64,000 nucleotides of DNA from Adiantum capillus-veneris (taxonomy: Eukaryota; Streptophyta; Polypodiopsida; Polypodiales; Pteridaceae). This document shows, piece by piece, positions 22,059 to 34,730 of this stretch. A program made the position numbers and the translations under genes. The DNA is taken from the NCBI GenBank assembly GCA_014529385.2, contig CM043969.1:75624676-75688675 (forward strand), read 5' to 3'. Each line of letters starts with the position of its first letter. The stretch's first letter is position 1. The notes below the pieces were generated by a model. It saw only the letters and a list, made by a program, of their open reading frames with translations, ran no database searches and was not told where the DNA came from.

Positions 22059-22268
22059 GCAGCATCTACTCCTAATGGGGATGTCTAGCATAACATCGGA
22101 TCCATCTCTCTCTGTCCCCATTAAGGAGGCTAATCGGGATGCCTGCTCACAAAGCCACTAAAAATGATTGAAGAAGCACCATCGCCACGCCCCCCCTGCA
22201 ATGCCGATAGCATCATCGCCACAACAACCAACAAAAAAACTATGTGTCTGCCTTGCCCTGACACACGG

Positions 22269-22312
<44 letters not shown>

Positions 22313-22340
22313 TCGGTTTGGGGGGGGGGGGGGGGGGGGG
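22012..22340. repeat. Microsatellite block: (CT)n x2 and poly-G
   Basis: (CT)n at about 22012-22054 and 22269-22308, and about 20 G at 22320-22340. ORFs of repeated Ser-Leu across this block are artefacts of the repeats. Confidence 0.9.
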
Positions 22341-23522
22341 AGGGAGCAGCCAAGAAGGCTCTATCGCCTGCTCGTTTTAAGCCCATCAAAGGAGTTGCTC
22401 AACTGCTCATAGGCGCGGAACTGCCCCATCAACGCCTCTAACCTCCCAGCCAGGCCTGCAGCCTCCCGCTCTCTACATGCTCTTTACCTCTTCCCTTCCC
22501 ATCTGGTGAGAACAATGCAGAGCTTAGCCCCCAATCCTTCTCTCTACACAACACCTCAGCCAGAAAATGCTGAAAACGTCACACACACACACACACACAC
22601 TCACCCCGCCCTTTCTCTCTAGGGTAAAGGGGCCAATAAAAAACCACCCCCCAAAGAAAGGACAATGACAACCCCAATAATAAGACAAAGCTGAACCAAC
22701 TTTGTGGAATTCAAAAGAATGCTCAACGTTCATCTTATTTGAAATGCAACCTTTTCATTGGGCTATGGATGACTTTAATCCTTGTTGGCACCCATGTCTT
22801 TCTTTTGGGGTTGGTGTGTATTCTTTTTCACACCCATTTTTGTTACACAGGAATGCATAAATGGATTAATAACTTTTGGCTCCGATCGTAAAAAAAGTTG
22901 AGATCAATTTTTTCGTGAAGCTCTCGACAAAGCGAATCAAATGAGCTACTGATTCGTTATAATTGGGCTCGGAGATCAGAGATCTAGGCTCCCTCTCTTA
23001 GGTGGCCTTAAGTTGGGGGTTTTACCCTACACGACACCTCAACCTGAAAATGCCGAAAACGTCACACTTCTTTTTCTGGTAATATGAAAGAAAAAAGGGA
23101 AAATTACCAAAATACCCATCTAAATTTGTGGAAATTCCCAAAATCTATTTTAGTTGGATTAATCGTTCACGATTTTCTAATCTTTATTCTTTTTCGACAA
23201 CAGAGACTTGTTTTTTAGTGCTTAGCATGTGATTTGTCACAAATTACCTCCCAAAAAAAGACAATTATGTCTAAAAATAATGATGCAATTCATCTCCAAA
23301 GCCTACATAACCAACTCAAATTCTAGTTTTAGTATCTTGTATTGATAGACGATCAGTCTTCTTATGAAAAGCTACAAAAAAATTTATCTTCGGATAAATT
23401 TACTCTCACAACCAGGGGTATTCTTGGAATTTTGGAAAATTTGAAGGGCATTTTGGGAATTTATGACATAATATGAGGGGTATATTGGGAATTTTTGAAA
23501 CGCAAATTAGAGGGGTATTTTG
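22341..23522. other. Intron stretch with short dispersed repeat
   Basis: No gene. A motif AACGTCACAC preceded by ACACCTCAnCCnGAAAATGC occurs at about 22553 and 23033, and again at about 26343, marking a dispersed repeat edge. (CA)n at about 22579-22600. Confidence 0.5.
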
Positions 23523-23554
23523 GTAATTTTCCCAAGGAAAAAAATAACTCTCTC

Positions 23555-23602
<48 letters not shown>

Positions 23603-23645
23603 GCCAATGCTATGTTGGCGCGCGGTGGGAATAAATAACTCTCTC

Positions 23646-23699
<54 letters not shown>

Positions 23700-26180
23700 G
23701 CCAATGCTATGTTGGCACGCGGTGGGAATAAGAATAAGCGACTAGCCATCCATCACCCGTCACTAAGCGCACACCTATTGGAGATGGCACGACTTGATAT
23801 TAGGAAAATCCAATGGTTGACGTGCAAGGCCGCAATCCAAACAGCACGCAATCGCGTCGCTTCGGATTCTCCAAGCTATTGAAGTTCTCACAACCCCAAT
23901 GGAGTAAGCGGTGGATCATTGAAGGGGCGTGGTGGACCTCCATTCTGTTGCACTTTCCAATCGACACCGCGTGCGCACCACCGTTTCCATCTTATTTAAT
24001 GGAATGTTTGTAGATTCCTCCAATCTACCTCGTGACATGAAGCAAAACTATTATCACAGCACATGTATCGATCTTTAGAAACCCAGCCCAGATCTAGGCT
24101 GCTTAAGCTAACCATCCCAATACCCTCAACATTTGCAAAAAATTGCCTTAAATGGGGAATTAGCTAATACTATATCCGTAATGAGGCCCATCACTCAAGG
24201 TTGTCCTCTTGCTCCATTGATGTATGTTATTGTGCTAGATGCCTTGGGGTGGCTGGTGAAGAAACAGATGCAAGGAGGAAATCTAAAAGGGATTAAAATC
24301 TCTGGTGCTGATAGTGACCGGTGCTATCAAGAGGTGGATTGGGGTTGCTAAACTTGGTATGTACTTCAGTAAAGCTTGCAGGCAAATGGATAGTCATGGT
24401 TGTATCCAATTCTAAGTTTTGAGCATGCCTCCAGAAAAGGAACATTTACAGATAGATTCTATCTTCAAGAGTATAAGGCATGGACCAATCTAAACATACG
24501 GGACTTCATCACCTCTAATTGGAATATCAAACCAATGGAAAGCAAATTGACAGTCTCAATGTGGAGATCCTAGTTTGGAGTGCAAAAGGGTTTACACATA
24601 CCTCAGTCACATGTATTAACCACTCATTTTTTGCTGCAAGATTCAATTTGCACTGGCTAGATACCGAAAATCATTGGGAGGTCACATCCCCTTAAAGCTC
24701 AACAAATGCTTTAGAGATGGCTTTAGAAATTGGAAAGATCTGTAAGTAAATGGGACCTGGCTGAGTCTCACTCAAATTACTAACTCTAGTAATCTAACCC
24801 TTGGTTGAGTCTTTGTGCAGGTTAAATTATGTCAAGACCTTATTAAAAGCTGTGAATTTCACTCACAGCAATCATCTGTTACATCAAGGCTAGGCAAGGA
24901 AAGCTTACTTTGGCTTTAACAGGGTTCTGAACTTTGATGAAGACCTCAAGAAAAGGTTGAATAAGAAATGGAATCCTGCCTAGTACTCAAAGCAATGGAT
25001 GTACAGATTCAAAAAGTGTTTGGAGTTTTGCTATTCAAATTAAATACAACTTCTTAGCATGGATGATAAGATTCAAAAAGTGTTTGGAGTTTTGCTATTC
25101 AAATTAAACACAACTTCTTAGCATAGCTTATCATCCATCAGGGCATTTGGATTGGTACAAAAGCTCTTCAGGCCAAAATAGAAGATGGAAAATGCAAAAG
25201 ATGCCAAGCTAATGAAGATATGGGCCATATAATTCTGGACTACCTACACAGTGGTAAGAAATTGCAGATTTTACGTAGCTGCTATGGAGAAGTGCACCCC
25301 TAGCAATTTCCAGTCGAGGTGATTTTGCTAGAAGAATACATCTGAGTGAATATTCCACTTTGGAATCTTTGAAGATTCGCTTACCTCTGGGCTTGCTAGA
25401 ACCAAAGACTCATATGAGACTATCTTCAACAACAATTTTGAAGACAATTCACCATCTTTCCTAATAGAGATCAAGAAATTATTTGTTTCTTATCTCAATC
25501 ACATGAGAGGTGTATTTCCCTAGTCCCAATTTGTAATTAAGAAATGCCATAGATGGCAGAACCGAAAGGATCTGATGTTGAAGTACTACTCCGAGGATAG
25601 GCTTTCTATGGCTTATGCCGCTCCCCCTTCCTGTGAGACCCACTCGTAACTTGTTTTCTCCTTAATATAAAAAGAGAAAGCTTTGAGCTTGTAGGTTCAA
25701 GATGGATCACCACTTAAAGCCATCATTGCTTTCACTACAAAGAACGAAAGAAATGAAGCTATCTTCAACCATAGCTTTGGAGCTAATTCACCATCATTCC
25801 TAATAGAAATCAAGAAATTATTTGTTTCTTATCTCAATCACATAAGAGATGTATTTTCCTTGTCCCTATTTGTAATTTAAAACTACCATAGATGGTAGAG
25901 CCAAAAGGATTTGATATTGAAGTACTACTCCGAGGATAGGCTTTCTATGGCTTATGCTTGCTTGGACCTGTAAGTTGATTTCCTATGGAATGCCACTCCC
26001 CCTTCTTGTGAGACCCACTCGTGACTTGTTTTCTCCTTAATATAATATCTTGTTCTCTCAAAAAGACAAAACTTTGAGATTGTAGGTTCAAGATTTGGAA
26101 TTAAAGAAACCAACAAAACAATGACTTAAAGGATCACCACTTAAAGCCATCATTGCTTTCACTGCAAAGCTAAAGGAAAC
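23523..26180 (+). mobile_element. LINE remnant, copy A
   Basis: Opens with two tandem (GA)n units (23560-23600 and 23650-23698), each followed by GCTGCCAATGCTATGTTGGC. A reverse transcriptase piece at 24133-24351 reads ITQGCPLAPLMYVIVLDALG, a non-LTR RT motif. Further on, a zf-RVT-like end reads GKCKRCQANEDMGHI (about 25190-25230). The 3' end has repeated GACCCACTCGT...CTTGTTTTCTCCTTAATATA. Many stops; inactive. Positions 25740-26180 repeat the 3' end. Confidence 0.75.
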
Positions 26181-26389
26181 ACAACCATACATTGAGGCAT
26201 TTTCCATAGAAAGGCCAAAAACCTAGCTTCTTCAACCTAGCATCCAATGCTTACTTAGACCAACTTCTGCACCACATAGCTAGGTCTCCCCAATCTCAAA
26301 AAAATAGCTAGGTCTCCCCCCCCAATCTTTCTCTCGACACGACTCCTCAGCCAAAAAATGCTGAAAACGTCACACTTCTTCTTCTGGTA

Positions 26390-28380
26390 ATATGAAAGAA
26401 AAAAAAAAACTCTCTCCGACACACACACTCACACACAGAGCTACCAATGCCATGTTGGCGCCCAATGGGAATAAGAATAAGCGACTAGCCATCCATTCTC
26501 CCACACACACACACACACACACAACTACCAATGCCATGTTGGCAACCAGTGGGAATAAGAACAAGCGACTAGCCATCCACCACCCGTCACTAAGCGCACA
26601 CCTATTGGAGATGGCACGACTTGATATCAGGAAAACCCAATGATAGACGTGCAAGGCCGCAATCCAAACAGCACCCAATCGCGTCGCTTCGGATTCTCCA
26701 AGCTATTGAAGTTCTCAAAACCCTAATGGAGTAAGCAGTGGATCTTTGAAGGGGCGTGGTGGGCCTCGATTCTACTGCACTTTCCAATCGACAACGTGTG
26801 CGCACCACCGTTTCCATCTTATTATATGGAATGTTTGTAGATTCCTCCAATCTACCTCGTGACATGAAGCAAAACTATTATTACAGCACATGTTTTGATC
26901 TTTAGAAACCCTGCCCAGATCTAGGCCGCTTGAGCTAACCATCCCAATATCCCTCAACATTTGCAAAAATTGCCTTAAATGGGGAATTAACTAATACTAT
27001 ATCCCTAATGAGGTCCACCACCCAAGGTTGTCCTCTTGCTCCATTGATGTATGTTATTGTACTAGATGCCTTGGGATGGCTAGTGAAGAAACAAATGCGA
27101 GAAGGAAATCTAAAAGGGATTAGATTCTCTAATGCTGATAGTGACCGGTGCTATCAATAGGTGGATTGGGGTTGCTATACTTGGTATGTACGTCAGTAAA
27201 GCGTGCAAGTAAATGGTTAGTCATGGTTGTATCCAATTCTAAGTTTTGGGCATGCCTCCTGAAAAGGAACATTTGAAGATAGATTCTATCTTCAAGATTT
27301 ATTAGGATGTGGAGATCCTAGTTTGAAGTGCAAAAGGGTTTGCACATACCTCAATCGCATGTATTAACCACTCATTTTTTGCTGCAAGATTCAATTTGCA
27401 CTGGCTAGATACCGAAAATTATTGGGAGGTCCCATTCCCTTAAAGATCAACAAATGCTTTAGAGATGGCTTTAGAAATTGGAAAAATCTGTAGAAAATGG
27501 GACCTAGCCGAGTCTCACATTACTAACTCTAGTAATCTAACCCTTGGTTGAGTCTCTGTGCATGTTAAATTATGTCATCTAATTAAAAGCTGTGAATTTC
27601 ACTCAATAATCATCTGTTACATCAAGGCTAGGCAAGGAAAGCTTACTTTAGCTTTAATAGGCTTCCGAACTTTGATGAAGACCTCAAGGAAAGGTTGAAT
27701 AGGAAATGAAATCCTACATAGTACTCAAAGCAATGGATGTACACATTCATGTTTGGAGTTTTTCTATTCAAATTAAACACAACTTCTTAGCATGGCTTAT
27801 TATCCATAAGGGCATTTTGATTGGTAGAAAAGCTCTCCAGGACAAAATAGGAGATGGAAAATGCAAAAGATGCCAAGCTAATGAAGATCCGGGGCATATA
27901 AGTTTAGACTACCTACGCAGTGGCAAGAAATTGCAAATTTTACGTAATTGCTACAGAGAAGTGCACCCCTAGCAATTTCCAGTCGAGGAGATTCTACTAG
28001 AAGAATGCATCTGAGTGGATATTCCACTTTAGAATCTTTAGAGATTCGCTTGCTTGCTGGAGCCAAAGACATGAAACCATTTTCGACCACAATATTGAAG
28101 ACAATTCACCATCATTCCTAATAAAGATCAAGAAATTATTTGTTTCTTATCTCAATCACATGAGAGGTATATTTCCCTTGTCTCTATTTGTAATTCAGAA
28201 ATGCCATAGATGGCAGAGCCAATAGAGAAGTACTACTTGGAGAACATGCTTTCTATGGCTTAAGCTTGCTTGGATCTGTAAGTTTTCCCTATGGAATGTC
28301 TCTCCCCTCCTATGGGACCCAATTGTGAGTTGTTTTTTCCTTAACATATTATCTTATTTTCTCCAAAAATAAATAAAAAA
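26390..28380 (+). mobile_element. LINE remnant, copy B
   Basis: Paralogous to copy A along most of its length: same leader (CAATGCCATGTTGGCGCCC), the RT piece QGCPLAPLMYVIVLDALG near 27025-27080, and an open segment 27706-27972 with FLAWLIIHKG ... GKCKRCQANEDPGHI, a zf-RVT-like C-terminus. Ends in an A-rich tail near 28365-28380. Shorter by internal deletions, for example near 27295. Confidence 0.75.
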
Positions 28381-29246
28381 TTTGAACTTGTCAAGTTCAA
28401 GATTTGGCATTTAAGAAACCAACAAAACAATGATGGAATGTCTCTCCCCTCTTGTGAGACCCAATTGTAAGTTGTTTTTTCCTTAACATAATAACTAATT
28501 TTCTCAAAAAAAAAAACTTTGAACTTGACAAGTTCAAGATTTGGCATTTAAGAAACCAATAAAACAAAGATCACCACTTAAATCCATCATTGCTTTAACT
28601 CAGAAGCTAAAGGAAACACAGTCAAACATTGTCAAAGACTTTGCCATAGAAAGGCAAAAAACCTAGCTTCTTCAACCTAGCACCAATCGACGGCACCCAT
28701 TGTCAAAAAGAGTTTTTTGATACCATTCTACTTGACAAAATAAGATATACAAAATCCAACTCTTACTCTCAATGTAAACGTTAGTAAAGTCGTTTTGACC
28801 AAATTTTGCACTACTTAGGTGGTAGGTGGACTTGACTGGTAGTTAGCGTAGTTAGTGGCTATATTCCGATTGGGGATGTCTCAAACAATCACCCCCCACA
28901 CTACAGATTCGCTTTTTCAACAGCCCGTAGATTGTATGGCCGGCCCACAACACTAAGTCCCACGGGGTATTCCAATGAAGCTGGAGAAATGGGATCAACG
29001 ACTGTAACCCCAACGGGGAAATCTTGAGGCGGGGAAATCTTGAGGCAGATGGACAATTAAAAAAGGGTCGTGGTCAACACCCTCAAGGTGAATTGAACTC
29101 ACAATCTGCTTGTTGACAGGCTGTTGCCCTAACCACACAAGGCAAAACACACCTTTTGATGGTGAACACAAACGAGAATTTGCTAGCTTGGCCAAAAAAA
29201 TAAACTCGGACAACATGCGAGAGCGCACCGTGTTTTCGAATTTCGA
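28150..29246. repeat. 1.1-kb tandem duplication, unit 1
   Basis: Runs from TCTCAATCACATGAGAGG (LINE 3' end) to CACCGTGTTTTCGAATTTCGA. Includes two copies of a LINE 3' tail and a tRNA-like segment. Unit 2 follows directly. Confidence 0.85.
29078..29143 (-). ncRNA. tRNA-like segment (tRNA pseudogene or SINE head)
   Basis: The minus strand begins GCCTTGTGTGGTTAGGGC. It contains TGGTTAGGGCAACAG, like an A box with D loop, then CCTGTCAACAAGCAG, and GTGAGTTCAATTCAC, a T arm whose GTGA/TCAC stem encloses GTTCAAT (B box). The acceptor ends pair poorly and the anticodon stem is weak, so a working tRNA is unlikely. Confidence 0.4.
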
Positions 29247-30341
29247 TCTCAATCACATGAGAGGTGTATTTCCCTTGTCTCTATTTGTAATTCAGAAATG
29301 CCATAGATGGCAGAGCCAATAGAGAAGTACTACTTGGAGAACATGCTTTCTATGGCTTAAGCTTGCGTGGATCTGTAAGTTTTCCCTATGGAATGTCTCT
29401 CCCCTCCTATGGGACCCAATTGTGAGTTGTTTTTTCCTTAACATAATATCTTATTTTCTCCAAAAAAAAAAAACTTTGAACTTGTCAAGTTCAAGATTTG
29501 GCATTTAAGAAACCAACAAAACAATGATGGAATGTCTCTCCCCTCCTGTGAGACCCAATTGTAAGTTGTTTTTTCCTTAACACAATAACTTATTTTCTCA
29601 AAAAAAAAACTTTGAACTTGACAAGTTCAAGATTTGGCATTTAAGAAACCAATAAAACAAAGATCACCACTTAAATCCATCATTGCTTTAACTCAGAAGC
29701 TAAAGGAAACACAGTCAAACATTGTCAAAGACTTTGCCATAGAAAGGCAAAAAACCTAGCTTCTTCAACCTAGCACCAATCGACGGCACCCATTGTCAAA
29801 AAGAGTTTTTTGATACCATTCTACTTGACAAAATAAGATATACAAAATCCAACTCTTACTCTCAATGTAAACGTTAGTAAAGTCGTTTTGACCAAATTTT
29901 GCACTACTTAGGTGGTAGGTGGACTTGACTGGTAGTTAGCGTAGTTAGTGGCAATATCCCGATTGGGGATGTCTCAAACAATCACACCCCCCACACTACA
30001 GATTCGCTTTTTCAACAGCTCGTAGATTGTATGGCCGGCCCACAACACTAAGTCCCACGGGGTATTCCAATGAAGCTGGAGAAATGGGATCAACGACTGT
30101 AACCCCAACGGGGAAATCTTGAGGCGGGGAAATCTTGAGACAGATGGACGATTAAAAAAGGGTCGTGGTCAACACCCTCAAGGTGAATTGAACTCACCAT
30201 CTGCTTGTTGACAAGCTGTTGCCCTAACCACACAAGGCAAAACACACCTTTTGATGGTGAACACAAACGAGAATTTGCTAACTTGGCCAAAAAAATAAAC
30301 TCGGACAACATGCGACAGCGCACCGTGTTTTTGAATTTCGA
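29247..30341. repeat. 1.1-kb tandem duplication, unit 2
   Basis: Nearly identical to unit 1, with period about 1,096 bp and only scattered substitutions and short indels, so the duplication is recent. Confidence 0.85.
30173..30238 (-). ncRNA. tRNA-like segment, second copy
   Basis: Same segment in tandem unit 2, with two or three changes (for example CTCACC for CTCACA in + orientation). Confidence 0.4.
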
Positions 30342-31262
30342 GCCCTGCTTGTGCGTTGTTAATCCCACGGCTTGGGCTTCATTAAGGACCTCACGGTCTT
30401 TAGTGCAGAGGACAACCGACTATCAATAGGCATACGGGTATGGGTTTTGAAGGGCCCTTCATCCTCGCAAGTCTAAGAGGGAGGGAGGGAGGGAGGGAGA
30501 GAGGGGGCACTCTAGTGCCTGGCAGATGCTTTTTGACACAAGTACTAGTCTCCTTGTGAATGACATCGAAGATTCCATTTCTTTCCTCCTTGAGTGTTAC
30601 TAAAATCTTGTAATGCATCCCCTTTCAGACGCTCGAAGGGCGAAGTCGGTCTCACTGCCTAGCGATTAGAGAGAATGAACTGTGCTAAGCCAGACCGTTG
30701 CGAGCACCTCGGTGCGTCTTTGGCAATCCCTTATAAGTACAAAAACCCATCTTTCCATTGCCTCCTCCCTTGGGTGTGGCCATTCCACCCTTGGCTCCCT
30801 CCCTCGCCCGCCACCTGCCCTCCCTCCACTTGTGCGCTAGGTTGATCCCCTCACCCATCAACTAGGTCCTCCGCCAGCTTTGACGTGTAGCTCGCCACGT
30901 TGTAGGTCCGTTGGATTTTTCTTTCTAACCCACAACGGATCTACATTTTCTAGCAAGGGATATCCGCGGAGATACCCCTTCACGAAATGTGAACCTAAAA
31001 GCGGTCACATCCCTGCTTCGATGCTATGAGGGGCAGCTACGAGAGTTGAGGGTCGAGTCGGTAAAGAGAAGACATTCGCTTCCTAACGAGTGGTTCGCAA
31101 AATTTTTGCTTCCAAGATCAATTTTAGCCTAGCCATTATTAAAGGTAGTTATCAATATCAATATAGAGCTTCAGAGTTGAAATTAAAGGTTGTGTGTGCG
31201 TGTGTGTGTGTGTGTGAGAGGGAGAGAGAGAGAGAGAGAGAGAGCGCTTTAAAAGAGAGAAC
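30342..31262. other. 5' part of the BAHD intron, no gene
   Basis: Holds a (GGGA)n run at about 30477-30505 that could form a G-quadruplex, and (TG)n/(GA)n next to the exon 1 donor (about 31193-31245). Nothing coding is recognised. Confidence 0.6.
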
Positions 31263-31745
31263 CTGAACGGAGAGGATAGGCTCGTTGAGATAATCGCATC
31301 GAAGGTAGTGCGTGCGCGGAGCCAGCTTAAGGAACACGTGGCGATACTGGAAGCCGTCGAGCGCTAGAGCGGCAAACGGCAGGTCACACGACGCCTCCAC
31401 AAAATCCACGCCACCGCCACCGCCACCGCTTTCCACAATGGTGGCAGCAGAGTCGTCCACCAAGATCTGCAACCTGCCCTCCTCATCCACACAGAACCGG
31501 CCCGCCAATGGGTAGAAGCTCACTAGAGCTCTGGCCAGCCCTTCCTTCATCGCGCTCACCTGCACTGGCCCGCACTCGCTCTTGAAGAAGAACAGCCTGT
31601 TTATGTAGGGGTACGAGCGGCACACCAGATCACAGCTTGTCAGAAACACCATCCTCCTCATCCCGCCGCCGCTTGCCGCCATCACCACCTTGCTCACCTT
31701 CTCTACTCTCACTTCATGATGCTCTGCCACCCCCTGCACCCACAT
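31263..31745 (-). CDS. BAHD acyltransferase, exon 1 (N-terminal)
   Basis: 161 codons from ATG at 31745 to CAG before the GT donor. Shows typical N-terminal BAHD features: VRVEKVSKVV, then LTSCDLVCRSYPYINRLFFF, then LARALVSFYPLAGRFCVDEEGRL (the LSxxLxxFYPLAGR block). Ends LRCDYLNEPILSVQ. A Gly run follows IVES. The start is the first in-frame Met. TGCAG at the fourth codon could instead be an intron acceptor from an unseen upstream exon, and an out-of-frame ATG lies 8 bases upstream. It joins exon 2 (19654-20823) in frame. Confidence 0.88.
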
Positions 31746-32850
31746 TCACGCATCTTATTAAAATAGCTCATCTCAAAAAGACTTTCTCGCTCGCCGAGCC
31801 AACCAAGAGAAGCTAAGCTCTCACCATAATCGAAGTTCCTGACGTCGAGGCTGGGCTAGCAAGAATGCAAGAGTCTGAAGGTTACAAATTGTGTAGTGTG
31901 ATAGCTTACAGCAGCTGTAATTTATGGCCTTTTGCTGTTCGCTCAGAGGCTCAGTCAAACAAGCAACGAAATTATTTCAATTAGGGGAGTGCCTCCGTCT
32001 GGTTCTGAGCTCTAAACAAGTGGACGTGCCGACTTCGACACCCAACCATTAGAGATCGTTCGTAAACGCTGTCACTCTAGGAGAAGATAAAAGATAAATG
32101 AGCGCGAGCGCACAGGCACCTTTCACACAATTACCAGCGATAGCGAACTCACGCACGTGGGACTATGCAGGGGAGCAAAGGGAGGACAGAAGAGAGCTTT
32201 AAATTTTGTGCTGTCTCTCTCTCTTCACTAGTGAGCCGAGGTGGGCCCGATGGTGCGGGGTGCGCAGTGCTATGGGGGAGGAAGAAGAGGAAGACTCGAA
32301 GTCGAAGGAGCGAGCGAGGGGGGTTGCCAAGCTTCTCGTGTGCCGTCGAGAGAGAAACAACGTGTACTTGCTTCTCGTGTCATCCACCTCAACATACATA
32401 ATATATGCATTGGTATGAACAAGGAACGTGTACTTGCTTCAACATAGGCCTACATAATATATGCATTGACGCAAAAGTTTATGGAACCCAGCACTTGTGG
32501 GGGTTGGGGGATTTGCTCTTCAGAATTCCGTGGTCACACAGGACCCAAAAAAATGTCACTTTGGAGAACCGAGCACAAGCACCTTTCTCACAACTACCAA
32601 CGTGAGGCACATTAGCATTCGATGCGAGCTCACACGCACGTGCACACACAAACAATGTTGTGGGACTATGAAGGGAAGCGACGAGCAAAGGGATGGGGTT
32701 GAGATAACAAGAGAACTTTAAACTCTCCCTCTCTCTCTCTACATGTTGGTATTAACCGATTTTGACTAGTAGTGATACTGTATGTGGATGGCGTTGTTAT
32801 CTAATGTGGCAATAGGACATAAATGAGTGGGTCTCTTTCTCTTTTATAAT

Positions 32851-32930
<80 letters not shown>

Positions 32931-33081
32931 ATACACAAAGAGCAATTACAGTCGTTGGTGCATAAGAATAGAGCCTTGAATAATTTTTATTGAGCTCCTC
33001 ACCCTCCAATTGCCCCCAACCATCATGGATCACTTTGGAAATTTCCCTTAATAGCCTTTGCTATGAAGTGGAGGACAACCA
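31746..33081. other. BAHD upstream region, no second gene seen
   Basis: Presumed promoter side of the BAHD gene; I cannot place a TATA box with confidence. Short ORFs at 32165-32721 overlap on both strands and lack domains. A compound (CT)n(CA)n microsatellite spans about 32849-32930. Confidence 0.5.
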
Positions 33082-33405
33082 GCAAGTGGAAGAGTTCTCG
33101 TGGTCATAGCTCTCTCAAGTAATCGCATCTCAACCTTCTCCGTTGGTAGCATCGAGCTACTCTGTATGTCGTCACCTTTAGAAAGGTTTTTTTCCATCCA
33201 CTCAGGGTGTCATGCCCGTCGGAACTTTCTTCTTTTGGCCCCCCACCATGCTTGCCCAATTTGCCACCCTTGCCAAATTCACCCAATCCAACAACTACTA
33301 AAGAAGTTGTGGCAACACTTCCAATCGAGAAGATTAGTATTGGGACGAGACATGCGACCAAGAAGGCATTTAAAGATTCTCTTTTGTCATTCCCATGTGT
33401 CTCTA

Positions 33406-33460
<55 letters not shown>

Positions 33461-33781
33461 CAATGCAGTGTACACATATATTCACCCTCCACTTGGCCAT
33501 TTGTTTCAGTACGCTTTTATTCATACACATTCAGGGGTGGCACTAGCCCGCTAGGTACCATGCTTAAACTCCATGTCAGCTGGGCATTGAGAACTCCTCC
33601 CTTATGCAATTACTTTTGCTATTGTGATGTATATTGAAATTGTATAAAAGTGTAAATTGTATAATTCTCACATAGACCTCTAGGGAGGGGTATCTTTAAA
33701 AAGTTTTTCAATTATTAGTCGGATTTCATATCGATGATTGCATTCGAATCCCCGATTTGAATAATCACAGTAGCTAGATTG
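33082..33781 (-). repeat. Unclassified repeat (paralogue of 46555-46860) and (CT)n tract
   Basis: The minus strand at 33361-33104 reads TTSLVVVGLGEFGKGGKLGKH ... TLSGWKK and RRLRCDYL, matching the + strand at about 46600-46850 (TTSLVAVRVGGVGKGGKLGKH ... TLSGWKK). The product is unknown. (CT)n at about 33411-33458. 33460-33781 has nothing recognisable. Confidence 0.5.
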
Positions 33782-34007
33782 TGTTGGAGTTAGGGTTGCA
33801 GAGAAACGCGCACACAGTGGAGAAGACGAAGGAAGCTCAAGGCACACAATAGAGAGTGTGTTACTTAGTGTGCAATGGAAAGATAGATAGCCCTAGAGTG
33901 ATGGGTGTATATACAATGCTCGGGGAAAAAACCTCCTAAAGAGGTAAAAAATGCCTCGGCGGTCCTAGTGTGTTCACACACATCACTACCACATCTATAT
34001 GGTAACA
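33782..34007 (-). repeat. Copia-3 3' LTR, 226 bp
   Basis: Plus-strand ends TGTTGGAGTTAGGG and ATATGGTAACA. Differs from the 5' LTR at around ten sites plus small indels, so the insertion is not recent. Confidence 0.9.
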
Positions 34008-34026
34008 ACCCCCCCCCCCCCCCCCC
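34008..34026 (-). promoter_or_regulatory. Copia-3 polypurine tract made of 18 G
   Basis: The minus strand has an uninterrupted run of 18 G then TT against the LTR; such a pure G run is unusual for a PPT. Confidence 0.65.
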
Positions 34027-34091
34027 GGAGTGATGCGGTGAACGAGAGTTGGCACATGAGTAAAGGGAAGTGCCATGCCCTGAGGACATGA

Positions 34092-34730
34092 TCAGTCCAC
34101 AAAGGGGAGTAAGCCCAAAGCTTTGCGGAAAGCTTCACGCTTCTCACGAGACAATGCCTTTGTGAAAAGATATGCAAGGTTGTCATGTGTTGGCACATAA
34201 GCCAAGCTGATCTCTCTTGCTGAGAGCCTCTCCCTGACATAGTGGTAATGCACCTCAATGTGCTTTGTGTGAGCATGAAAAACTGGGTTCCTCGCAACTT
34301 CCAATGCGCTCTGACTGTCAGTGTAGATAGTGTTGGCAGTGTCCTGTCCAACACCCAAATCAGCCATAAGGCTTCTAAGCCATATACACTCAACCATAGC
34401 TGTGAAGACTGCCCTGTACTCAGCCTCACAACTCGAAATGGCCACAGTAGGTTGCTTCTTGCTCAACCATGATATACATGAACTGCCAAGCATGAAACAA
34501 AAACCACTTGTGGACACTCGCGTGTCAAAACAACCAGCCCAATCTAAGTCCGAAAAAGCATGTAAATCTGGCGGCAATGATCCCCCCTTGGGATAAACCA
34601 AGCCAAGATGTAAAGTTCCACTAAGGTAGCGGAAAATCCTCTTGACAGCCTGCCAATGCTTAGACCCTGGGCTATGTATAAATTTGATGACCTGTGAGAC
34701 TGCAAACTGAATACTAGCCTCGTGTTGCAT
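34092..34730 (-). pseudogene. Copia-3 RNase H
   Basis: Shows FSDLDWAGCFDTRVSTSGFC, SSCEAEYRAVF, TDSQSALEVARNPVFHAHTKHIE and the end LPFVD before a stop. It is in a different frame from the RT; the shift lies near 34700-34730. Confidence 0.9.

Larger units (their letters stand above)
20824..31262 (-). other. 10,439-bp GT-AG intron of the BAHD gene
   Basis: The donor follows TCCGTTCAG with GT (31262-31261) and the acceptor AG is at 20825-20824. It joins CAG|GTG in phase 0 just after the Gln of LSVQ. This is the conserved intron position of BAHD genes (the 'Q intron'). It contains a MITE, several microsatellites, two LINE remnants and a tandem duplication, listed separately. 20824-21315 holds nothing recognisable. 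Confidence 0.85.

Noticed and set aside
29078-29143. A functional tRNA gene.
   Set aside because: Acceptor ends pair poorly and the anticodon stem is weak.
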